Assembly: GCA_905221605.1 (NCBI GenBank)
Contig: CAJNDS010001620.1
Coordinates: 1 to 12,803 of the forward strand
Direction: 5' to 3'
Origin: Symbiodinium natans
Taxonomy: Eukaryota > Sar > Dinophyceae > Suessiales > Symbiodiniaceae
DNA: 12,803 nt
Shown: positions 7,206 to 12,803 of the stretch, one piece after another
Numbering within the stretch: the stretch's first letter is position 1
Layout of the letters: every line of letters begins with the position of its first letter
Made by a program: the position numbers and the translations under genes
The notes under the pieces: model-generated
What the model saw: the letters and a program-made list of their open reading frames with translations, nothing else
Databases searched by the model: none
Told to the model about the DNA's origin: nothing

Positions 7206-10200
7206 GACACCTGGACAGTGTGGGTGCCCAAGCATGAGGAACAGGTGGCCTTGCAGCAGCCCACTGACTACCGCAACAAGAAGATGCGCCAAGGTGGGAA
7301 CCTGCCTGTTGCTCATCACTGGTACCGGGAAATGCAAACCACCTTCGGTGAACATGAGACGACCTTGCCAGTGGAAGGCAGGGAGCCGGTTTCCTGTCGG
7401 TTTAGTGAAGTCACCTTCCTGGACTTTTGCGCGGCTTTCAAGTACATCGGCGTGCAAGAACCACAGCCTCGCAGGCGCCCTGCAATCGTCGGCTACCAGA
7501 ACTTCAACCCGGACGAGGAGGCCGAAGCTTTCTACTACTCCAAGTTGCTGCTGCACCTGGTGTGGAAGGAACCTGGAGATTGGCTGTTGGAGCAGGATGC
7601 AGGAAGCCATGCAGCAGCGTTCCAGCGCATCGCCCGAGACGTGCGCGGCCACCCAGACTTCCTTCGGTCGAGATGCTTCCCTCAGCTAGATGGCACCGTC
7701 GACGCCGCCCGCAAGCTGCAGGCCGTACAAGCGACGATGTACATGAAGGCCAAGATGCATCCGGCAAACCTGCGGGACGGCTGGGCCAACAGCAAGGTTG
7801 CCGAGGAGAACTACAAGGATTCCTTGCAAATATTGGAGGCACTGAAGGAGCGGTATGGAGGAGACATCGACTTCCTGGCCCCGGACTCTGTGCCCACCGG
7901 AGCTGCCCTCAATGCCTTTGCGCCGGTCGAGGAAGGCGAAGAATCATTCGAGATGTTGACGGTTGAGAACCCCTGCCCGGAGACCACGCGCCAGTGCCAA
8001 GCCATGGAGCACATCGTCCAGTCAGTTCTGAGGCAGCCGAACACCAAGGACACGCAGAATACTCAGCGTCTGCACATGCTCCTCCACGGGCCCGGCGGCA
8101 GCGGCAAGTCCGTGGTGGTACGCGCAGCAGCTCACGTCCTGCGGCAAAGCAAGAAAGGATGCATCATAGCGGCGCCCACGGGTGTGGCAGCATTCAACAT
8201 CAACGGTGTCACCCTCCATCAATGTTGCTTGCTCCCCGTAGTGAACCAAAGCCACGGCAAGGCCTGCGACATGCCGCTGCCGGACCGCCAGAAGTTAGCC
8301 ACTCTCAGAGACATCTGGTCGAAGGTCAGCGTTCTGTTCGTTGACGAGATGAGCTTCATCCCCTCCTGGATGTTGGAGCGTCTGGATCAGCATCTCCGTC
8401 TTGCCAGAGATCTGCAAACCCTGCCCTTCGGAGGACTGCACGTCATCTTTGCCGGGGACCTGTATCAGTTGCCTCCACCAAGCGGGCTGCCGGCCTTCGC
8501 CAGCCGGCTTTGGCTGCTCTTCCAGCTCTGCGAGTTAGAAGGAAACCAGCGGGCCGCACGCGACCCAGCCTGGGCCGCTCTGCTGGCACGCGTTCGGGTG
8601 GGACAGCAGACCGACGCCGACATTGAGGTGCTGCGGAATATGGTGATCAAGAAAGGCAGCAAGAAGCGGCCCGCCCCGAAAGCCGTGAACCTATACGCCA
8701 CTCGCCAAGCAGTCGCCGAAAGCAACCGCCGCTACAAGGAAGAGCACGTCTTGAACACAGGAGAACAGCTACACGATTGCCCAGCTGTCGACACCAACGT
8801 CAAGACCGGTGTGCCGCTGTCTCCAGATGCCGTCTGGGCCGAGCCGGAGAACACGGGTGGCTTGGTAGGCCTGCTGCAGGTGGCCATTGGGCTCCGTGTC
8901 ATGCTCAGATACAACATCGACGTGCGAGATGGCTTGGTCAATGGCGCCTGTGGCACGGTGGAGCACATTGACACCGAGAAAGCCGGCGGGGAAGTCGAGA
9001 GGATCTGGGTTTCTTTCGAGAAGAATGCTGGGGCCACTTGGCGAGCAGAGCACGAAACCTCCTGCGTGGCAATCTCGAGGCGCTCGGCCACGTACCTTGA
9101 CAGAGACGGCAGCAAGGCATCGAGGCATCAATTCCCGCTCGTTCTCGCCAAAGCCATCTCGATCCACAAGAGCCAGGCAGCTACCTGTAAGGACGGAGCG
9201 CATACCCGCCTCGATCACACCATCTTCGCAGAAGGTCAAGCCTACGTCGCCCTGAGCCGCTGCCCCGAACAGGCACTCTGCAGCTTGGAGCTCTTCAACC
9301 CCAAGGCTTTGCGGTTCAACGCCAACGCAGAGTGGGCCCTGACCAAGCTGAAGGCGCAGCAAGCCGACCGGGACGGCCCGGATCTCTGGAAGGCGTTGTT
9401 CAAGCCGGAGCAGAACAAGGAGTTCTATGAAAGACGACTAGCTGAGATGGGGACGCCCGACTGGAACCGTCTCAAGCCAGACCACGGCGAGCGCATCGAG
9501 CGGCCCTGGTGTTGTGCACTATGCGGCACGGAGGCTCCCAACACCAAAGCTGCCATCAAGGCTCATAAGCGCAAGTGCCCGGCCAAGCCACCAGCCAAGA
9601 CGAACGCCAAAAGCAAAGCAAAGGCCAAAGCAAAATGCAAAGCAAAGTTCGTCTTCATGGGCCTAGGCAAACGGGCTGCAGAAAGCTCTTGCGCGGCCGG
9701 GTCTTTGGCCAAGATGCAACGGACAGGCAGCCGACCCGATCAAGACACACCTGCAGGCCTGTATTTTGAGGCGCAAGAGCAAGCTCTCTGCGGCATGCAC
9801 GCCCTGAACATGGCCTTGGGGGCAGCCTTCTTCACTGAAGCGGACATGGACAACGCCGTGCAGGTTGTCCTCGAAGAAGGTGGGGTGGAACGAGGTGAAG
9901 CTGCAGAGGACCACGCGGCGCCAGGTGGCTTCTACTCCTCGGAAGTGCTTGCGCAGGTACTGCAAACCAAAGCCATGGCTGCTTTTGGTCGTGTGAGGTG
10001 GCAAATGGACCTTCAACCCGTCGTGAGCAAGCACGATCTGGAAGCAGCTGCCGGGGCGGTGCAGAACCGGGACAACGCACACTGGGTGGCATATCGATAT
10101 TTCCATGAGAAGATCTTCAGGTTGGACTCCCTGGCTCGTACCCGCAGAGCAGAGCAGATACCGGAAGCCGTCTTCTTGGCGGAGCTCGCTCGACATCCCG

Positions 10201-10226
10201 CGACCTACTGCATCCGAGAGGTCTAG
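7203..10226 (+). CDS. Helitron Rep-helicase, part 3: PIF1 helicase, zinc finger, Josephin domain
   Basis: This is an open frame of 1,007 codons to TAG 10224-10226. The first 300 residues hold the conserved Rep-helicase linker (PAIVGYQNFNPDEEAEAFYY, SKLLLHLVWKEP). The helicase follows: Walker A GPGGSGKS at 8088-8111 (residues 1361-1368), APTGVAAFNINGVTLH (motif Ia), Walker B VLFVDEMSF at 8331 with Asp1446 and Glu1447, motif III FAGDLYQLPPP with Gln1487, MLRYNIDVRDGLVNG, motif V-VI-type AKAISIHKSQAAT at 9150 and QAYVALSRC at 9237. These are hallmarks of PIF1-like superfamily 1B 5'-3' helicases. After the helicase come C1836-X2-C1839-X13-H1853-X3-C1857, a Lys/Ala basic linker at about 1859-1880 (nuclear localisation or DNA contact), and a Josephin domain to the C terminus. 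An in-frame ATG at 7134 is not a credible start, because conserved sequence continues upstream in the other frame. Confidence 0.9.
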   Translation, partial: PDTWTVWVPKHEEQVALQQPTDYRNKKMRQGGNLPVAHHWYREMQTTFGEHETTLPVEGREPVSCRFSEVTFLDFCAAFKYIGVQEPQPRRRPAIVGYQNFNPDEEAEAFYYSKLLLHLVWKEPGDWLLEQDAGSHAAAFQRIARDVRGHPDFLRSRCFPQLDGTVDAARKLQAVQATMYMKAKMHPANLRDGWANSKVAEENYKDSLQILEALKERYGGDIDFLAPDSVPTGAALNAFAPVEEGEESFEMLTVENPCPETTRQCQAMEHIVQSVLRQPNTKDTQNTQRLHMLLHGPGGSGKSVVVRAAAHVLRQSKKGCIIAAPTGVAAFNINGVTLHQCCLLPVVNQSHGKACDMPLPDRQKLATLRDIWSKVSVLFVDEMSFIPSWMLERLDQHLRLARDLQTLPFGGLHVIFAGDLYQLPPPSGLPAFASRLWLLFQLCELEGNQRAARDPAWAALLARVRVGQQTDADIEVLRNMVIKKGSKKRPAPKAVNLYATRQAVAESNRRYKEEHVLNTGEQLHDCPAVDTNVKTGVPLSPDAVWAEPENTGGLVGLLQVAIGLRVMLRYNIDVRDGLVNGACGTVEHIDTEKAGGEVERIWVSFEKNAGATWRAEHETSCVAISRRSATYLDRDGSKASRHQFPLVLAKAISIHKSQAATCKDGAHTRLDHTIFAEGQAYVALSRCPEQALCSLELFNPKALRFNANAEWALTKLKAQQADRDGPDLWKALFKPEQNKEFYERRLAEMGTPDWNRLKPDHGERIERPWCCALCGTEAPNTKAAIKAHKRKCPAKPPAKTNAKSKAKAKAKCKAKFVFMGLGKRAAESSCAAGSLAKMQRTGSRPDQDTPAGLYFEAQEQALCGMHALNMALGAAFFTEADMDNAVQVVLEEGGVERGEAAEDHAAPGGFYSSEVLAQVLQTKAMAAFGRVRWQMDLQPVVSKHDLEAAAGAVQNRDNAHWVAYRYFHEKIFRLDSLARTRRAEQIPEAVFLAELARHPATYCIREV
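9507..9650 (+). other. C2HC zinc finger plus Lys/Ala-rich linker
   Basis: The codons at 9513, 9522, 9564 and 9576 give Cys, Cys, His, Cys in a C-X2-C-X13-H-X3-C pattern, followed by KPPAKTNAKSKAKAKAKCKA. The finger could bind DNA or ubiquitin. The Lys/Ala tract resembles histone H1 tails and could be a nuclear signal or non-specific DNA contact. The tract is encoded by a short AAAGCA/AAGGCC repetition, so it may have grown by slippage. It joins the helicase to the Josephin domain. Confidence 0.65.
9756..10223 (+). other. Josephin-type deubiquitinase domain fused to the Helitron protein
   Basis: The last roughly 155 residues carry the Josephin order. YFEAQEQALCGMHALNMALG corresponds to the catalytic start of ataxin-3, with Gln1923 (oxyanion hole) five residues before Cys1928. 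GGFYSSEVLAQVL corresponds to the family's G-F/Y-S-x-x-V-L block. AHWVAYRYF holds His2025, and IFRLDSL holds Asp2040, 15 residues after the His, the same spacing as His119-Asn134 in ataxin-3. The Cys-to-His distance is 97, against 105 in ataxin-3. Josephin enzymes are cysteine proteases that cleave ubiquitin chains. Asp in place of Asn also occurs in family members. The domain is in frame with the helicase, and no intervening stop or splice site is needed. Activity is inferred from the intact residues only. Confidence 0.82.
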
Positions 10227-10440
10227 CCGCGGCTGCCATCTCCTAACAATGTTGTGATGCCGCGAGGACACCTCTGGTGCTCCACGCCAACGTTTCACCC
10301 CCCCACAGACCAGCGTTCTCACGCGAGATCGCACAAGGCAAGGCAGAAACCAAGGCGCCAGCTCATGCTCATGTGATGGATGGATGTGTGGCAAGACTGG
10401 CGCCCCAGCAAACCTGAGCAACAACTGCGCCGCTCTTCTC
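10227..10440 (+). other. 3' flank of the Helitron ORF, with an inverted repeat
   Basis: No gene is visible. An 8-bp perfect inverted repeat, GGCGCCAG at 10354-10361 and CTGGCGCC at 10397-10404, has a 35-nt spacer that contains GATGGATGGATG. CTGA follows at 10414-10417, about the distance at which a Helitron CTRR end would follow its terminal hairpin. The spacer is too long for a typical Helitron hairpin and the next base is G, not the usual T. It is a weak candidate for the 3' terminus. Confidence 0.3.
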
Positions 10441-11120
10441 TGCGGGCTCAAGATTAGAGTTACCCCAAACAAAAGACATGGTTTTCTTTCAGAAACCTAT
10501 CCAAAAAGCGAGACGAGGTGTCGAAACAATCAAATCAATATCACCATGACAAGACGAAAGACAAGAATTACAAGCATTGGCTGTCAAGAACCAACATGCT
10601 CAACTTCTCCTGGCCCAGAACTGCAGACATGGACAGAAGACCACCAGACCTTCAAGCATCAGGTCCGTCTCTTCCACGGAGTTCAGAAAGGTTTTAATGA
10701 ATTGTTATATCAAATGTTGCCGAAGAGACACCTCCAGCAACAAATCAAATTCTTTTCCTCCCCGAGAAGGCTCAAGAGATCGTGGGACCGAAAATATTGC
10801 CCTTTCCACCCCAAATAGTCCGGACACAATATCCGATTTCATAGAACTGAAATCCGAATTTGCAAAAACAATACCAATATTAATTGAAATTCCTCTATAT
10901 TCTCTGAAATTTCGAGGGGGTGAAATGAACCATTATCATTCTAAAGAATTGCAATCCAAAAAATTATTCAAATTACAAGATATGTAATTCAAATATTCGT
11001 GGAACCATATCAATTGTAATAATATATCGAAACTTCGAGGCTAACACCCACAGACAAGGGTCAACAAAGATTCGGGACATCAGGAGAATTATAATGAATA
11101 CCCTCAAAAAGAACTCCCAG
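10441..11120. other. AT-rich intergenic DNA, no supported gene
   Basis: Base composition changes sharply here from the GC-rich Helitron to AT-rich DNA. Open frames of 136-144 codons (10384-10818, 10577-10987) show no recognisable motif or biased codon use, so I do not call them. I see no RNA gene. From about 10860 the DNA carries runs such as TTGAAATTCC and GAAATTTCGAGG that hint at a decayed version of the repeat that follows. Confidence 0.6.
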
Positions 11121-11123
11121 ATC

Positions 11124-11480
11124 TTCAAGATTTTAATTCTGGAGGTTTTGATCAATTATCCAGAAGTCCCCAGATCTTCCAAATTTGAATTCTAAAGATT
11201 TTTGGAGGACTTATTCAGATATCCAGTATTTATCAAATCCTTCAAAATTTGAATTCCGAAAATTCCAGAGGTTTTGAATCGATATCCAAAGATCCCCAGG
11301 CCTTCTAAATTTGAATCCTGGAGGACTGCAGGAGATTTTGATCAATTATCCAGAAATCCCCAGATCTTCCAAATTTGAAATCTAGAGTTTTGGGATCCAT
11401 ATCCAAAGATTCCCAGGCTTTCAAAATTTTAATTCTTGAGGTTTTGGGCCGATACAGACCTTCAAAATTTGAATTCTGGC
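11124..11480. repeat. AT-rich tandem repeat, period about 62 bp
   Basis: The core TTC.AAATTTGAATTCTGG recurs at 11124, 11177, 11241, 11303, 11367, 11420 and 11461, with spacings of 53, 64, 62, 64, 53 and 41 bp. Two longer blocks, GATCAATTATCCAGAA.TCCC followed by CAGATCTTCCAAATTTGAA, lie 190 bp apart at about 11150 and 11340 (three units). It is degenerate and unrelated in sequence to the 62-bp satellite at the left of the window. Minus-strand open frames across it are low-complexity by-products. Confidence 0.75.
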
Positions 11481-11484
11481 GCAA

Positions 11485-11527
11485 GCCCCCCACCCCAGCC
11501 CCCCATCCCCCCCAGCCCCCCCAAGCC
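11485..11527 (-). other. C-rich tract, G-quadruplex candidate on the minus strand
   Basis: Runs of 4-7 C separated by CA, AG or AT give, on the minus strand, five closely spaced G runs with 1-2 base loops. This is a strong G-quadruplex pattern, and an i-motif pattern on the plus strand. It begins the C-rich stretch that leads into the telomeric array. Confidence 0.6.
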
Positions 11528-11566
11528 CAACCAACAAAAATGTAAAACATTGAAAGGCAAAAAACA

Positions 11567-11640
11567 AAACCCGGCAAAACCCCCCAAAACCCCCCAAAAC
11601 CCGACAAAACCCCCCAAAACCCGACAAAACCCCCCAAAAC
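11567..11640. repeat. 10-bp tandem repeat (AAAACCCCCC / AAAACCCGAC)
   Basis: Units of exactly 10 bp alternate CCCCCAAAAC with CCGACAAAAC or CCGGCAAAAC from about 11567 to 11640. Its A4C6 composition resembles a variant of the telomeric repeat 25 bp downstream, on the same strand. It may be a diverged telomere-proximal repeat or independent slippage. Confidence 0.85.
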
Positions 11641-11664
11641 TCCGGACACAAACCCTATACAAAA

Positions 11665-11961
11665 CCCTAAACCCTAAACCCTAAACCCTAAACCCTAAAC
11701 CCTAAACCCTAAACCCTAAACCCTAAACCCTAAACCCTAAACCCTAAACCCTAAACCCTAAACCCTAAACCCTAAACCCTAAACCCTAAACCTAAACCCT
11801 AAAACCCTAAACCCTAAACCCTAAACCCTAAACCCTAAACCCTAAACCCTAAACCCTAAACCCTAAACCCTAAACCCTAAACCCTAAACCCTAAACCCTA
11901 AACCCTAAACCCTAAACCCTAAACCCTAAACCCTAAACCCTAAACCCTAAACCCTAAACCC
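11665..11961. repeat. Telomeric repeat array (CCCTAAA)n, about 42 units
   Basis: Almost perfect CCCTAAA units (TTTAGGG on the minus strand) cover about 297 bp. Near 11790-11805 one unit has lost a C and the next has gained an A; otherwise the array is uniform. TTTAGGG is the telomere type of plants, several algae, some apicomplexans and dinoflagellates. The orientation means a chromosome end would lie to the left and chromosome interior to the right, yet the left side carries about 7 kb of gene-containing DNA. So the array is interstitial in this assembly: an old end joined to new DNA, telomerase-mediated insertion at a break, or a misjoin. Confidence 0.95.
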
Positions 11962-11985
11962 GCGATCCCTGTCTAGGGATCGCGG
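11960..11985. other. Perfect hairpin at the end of the telomeric array
   Basis: CCGCGATCCCT (11960-11970), loop GTCT (11971-11974), AGGGATCGCGG (11975-11985): an 11-bp perfect, GC-rich stem with a 4-base loop. Its first two bases are also the last bases of the telomeric array, so the junction is exact. No T-run follows, so it is not a simple terminator. Helitron 3' ends carry hairpins, but no CTRR follows at the proper distance. Confidence 0.9.
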
Positions 11986-11990
11986 AAAGG

Positions 11991-12012
11991 TTGTGGAGTG
12001 TACACGACACAA
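11991..12012. other. Second, imperfect palindrome next to the hairpin
   Basis: TTGTG-GA-GTGT faces ACAC-GA-CACAA around the centre of GTGTACAC (11998-12005): a 22-bp palindrome with two mismatched pairs. It starts 5 bp after the first hairpin. Tandem palindromes at a repeat boundary suggest a protein-binding or cleavage site, but no function is shown. Confidence 0.6.
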
Positions 12013-12140
12013 CAAAGACAACTTACTTTACAGGACACTAAACGTTAAAGTCGGCTTGCACTTGCGGACCTTGCCCTGACACAAAGAGAACCCCAAACCC
12101 TGGCTGACAGTCCCTAACCCAAAACTCAACATTTGGGTTT
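12013..12140. other. Short unique spacer between palindromes and 33-bp repeat
   Basis: About 130 bp of single-copy DNA without a gene. Near its end it contains CCCTAACCC (12113-12121) and TTTGGGTTTGGGG (12132-12144), which grade into the following G-rich repeat and vaguely recall telomeric sequence. Confidence 0.5.
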
Positions 12141-12803
12141 GGGGGGTCCAAACCTGGAAACCTGCACGTTTTGGGGGGTCCAAACCTGGAAACCTGCACG
12201 TTTCAGGGGGTCCTAACCTGGAAACCTGCACGTTTTGGGTGTCCAAACCTGGAAACCTGCACGTTTTGGGGGGTCCAAACCTGGAAACCTGCACGTTTTG
12301 GGGGTCCAAACCTGGAAACCTGCACGTTTTGGCGGGTCCAAACCTGGAAACCTGCACGTTTTGGGGTGTCCAAACCTGGAAACCTGCACGTTTTGGGGAA
12401 CTTGCACGTTTTGGGGGTCCAAACCTGGAAACCTGCACGTTTTGGGGGGTCCAAACCTGGAAACCTGCACGTTTTGGGGGGTGCAAACCTGGAAACCTGC
12501 ACGTTTTGGGGGGGTCCAAACCTGGAAACCTGCACGTTTTGGGGGGTCCAAACCTGGAAACCTACATGTTTTGGGGGGTCCAACTCTGGAAACCTTAACG
12601 TTTTGGGGGGTCTAAACCTGGAAACCTGCACGTTTTGGGGCCCAAACCTGGAAACCTGCACGGTTTTGAGTGTCCAAACCTGGAAACCTGCACGTTTTGG
12701 TGGTCCAAACCTGGAAACCTGCACGTTTTGGGGGTCCAAACCTGGAAACCTGCACGTTTTGAGGGTCCAAACCTGGAAACCTGCACGTTTGGGGGTCCAA
12801 ACC
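12141..12803. repeat. Tandem repeat of about 33 bp, 21 cores, running off the right edge
   Basis: The unit is GGTCCAAACCTGGAAACCTG followed by CACGTTTTGGGG. The length varies because the G run varies from about 3 to 7. I count 21 CACGTTTT-type cores, including a truncated one at about 12400-12410 and diverged ones near 12570 and 12600. Inside each unit AAACCTG occurs twice. Long open frames on both strands result from the stop-free unit and are not genes. There are no unique spacers between units, so this is a minisatellite, not a CRISPR array. The right limit is outside the window. Confidence 0.95.

Larger units (their letters stand above)
4010..10226 (+). mobile_element. Helitron-like rolling-circle transposon, coding core
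   Basis: The span encodes, in three successive frames, one Rep-helicase protein of the Helitron superfamily: HUH endonuclease with two tyrosines, followed by PIF1-type helicase and a C-terminal Josephin protease domain. Helitrons transpose by a rolling-circle-like mechanism: the Rep tyrosines nick and join DNA ends and the helicase unwinds them. The limits given are those of the coding core. A Helitron should begin with TC and end in a hairpin plus CTRR, and I could not fix either end (see findings). All key catalytic motifs are intact and only two single-base losses break the frame, so the copy is young, or the breaks are assembly errors. Confidence 0.9.

Noticed and set aside
6920-7210. Introns as the explanation for the two frame changes
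   Set aside because: Conserved protein sequence continues across each site with only a one-base deficit, leaving no DNA to splice out.
10384-10987. Plus-strand open frames of 144 and 136 codons
   Set aside because: They are in AT-rich DNA without domain-like sequence, overlap in different frames and show no start context of note.
11305-11684. Low-complexity open frames over the C-rich region (Gly/Trp/Phe-rich on minus, Pro/Lys-rich on plus)
   Set aside because: They are by-products of the C-run and A4C6 repeats.
11960-12041. Hairpin at 11960-11985 as the Helitron 3' terminus
   Set aside because: It lies 1.7 kb beyond the stop, past telomeric and other repeats, and no CTRR follows within 10-12 nt; the nearest CTAA is about 50 nt away.
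12028-12800. Open frames up to 178 codons with repeating VQVSRFGPPK-type sequence
   Set aside because: They come from the stop-free 33-bp unit, whose variable G run shifts frames; several frames on both strands are open equally.
12141-12803. CRISPR-like appearance of regularly spaced repeats
   Set aside because: Units are contiguous, with no unique spacers and no cas genes, in a eukaryotic context.
1-12803. tRNA, rRNA, spliced-leader RNA or snRNA genes
   Set aside because: I saw no cloverleaf, conserved rRNA block or intact spliced-leader exon followed by GT on either strand by eye; a covariance-model scan would be decisive.

Overview
The window looks like nuclear DNA of a dinoflagellate, most likely of the Symbiodinium type (moderate confidence). 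The reasons are a long TTTAGGG-type telomeric repeat array, GC-rich coding DNA set among many unrelated tandem repeats, possible remnants of the dinoflagellate spliced leader, and a large Helitron-like protein of a kind I associate with such genomes. Nothing here is bacterial: there are no Shine-Dalgarno-spaced operons, no tRNA or rRNA genes and no CRISPR array.

Layout: 1-116 holds two divergent copies of a 61-bp repeat. Bases 117-2165 are a degenerate 62-bp satellite of about 33 monomers in an A-B-A block order. Bases 2169-2311 carry a short spaced direct repeat. Bases 2331-3802 hold two broken or small genes that share a duplicated 5' structure: an open frame at 2412-2888 with one internal TAG, and an acidic 205-residue open frame at 3185-3802. 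Bases 4010-10226 are the main content: one Helitron-type Rep-helicase coding sequence of about 2,072 codons, interrupted only by two single-base losses (near 6926 and 7203). Bases 10227-11120 are mostly AT-rich and without a convincing gene. Bases 11124-11480 are a second, AT-rich, roughly 62-bp repeat. Bases 11485-11640 are C-rich tracts and a 10-bp repeat. Bases 11665-11961 are about 42 CCCTAAA telomeric units, ending abruptly in a perfect 11-bp-stem hairpin and a second palindrome. Bases 12141-12803 are a tandem repeat of about 33 bp running off the right edge.

The Helitron protein reads, in order: an N-terminal four-cysteine cluster, a tandem 32-residue charged repeat (7 copies), a second Cys cluster resembling DUF6570 of Helitron proteins, the Helitron-like N region with the HUH motif (His810, His812) and the paired tyrosines (Tyr985, Tyr989), a PIF1-type superfamily 1B helicase (Walker A at 1361), a C2HC zinc finger, a Lys/Ala-rich basic linker, and a C-terminal Josephin-type cysteine protease/deubiquitinase domain with Gln1923, Cys1928, His2025 and Asp2040 in place. 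Rolling-circle nuclease and helicase are the expected transposition machinery. The Josephin domain is the unexpected part and the best candidate for something undescribed: it parallels the OTU protease known in Helentron/Helitron2 elements but comes from a different peptidase family. I could not locate the element's termini with confidence.
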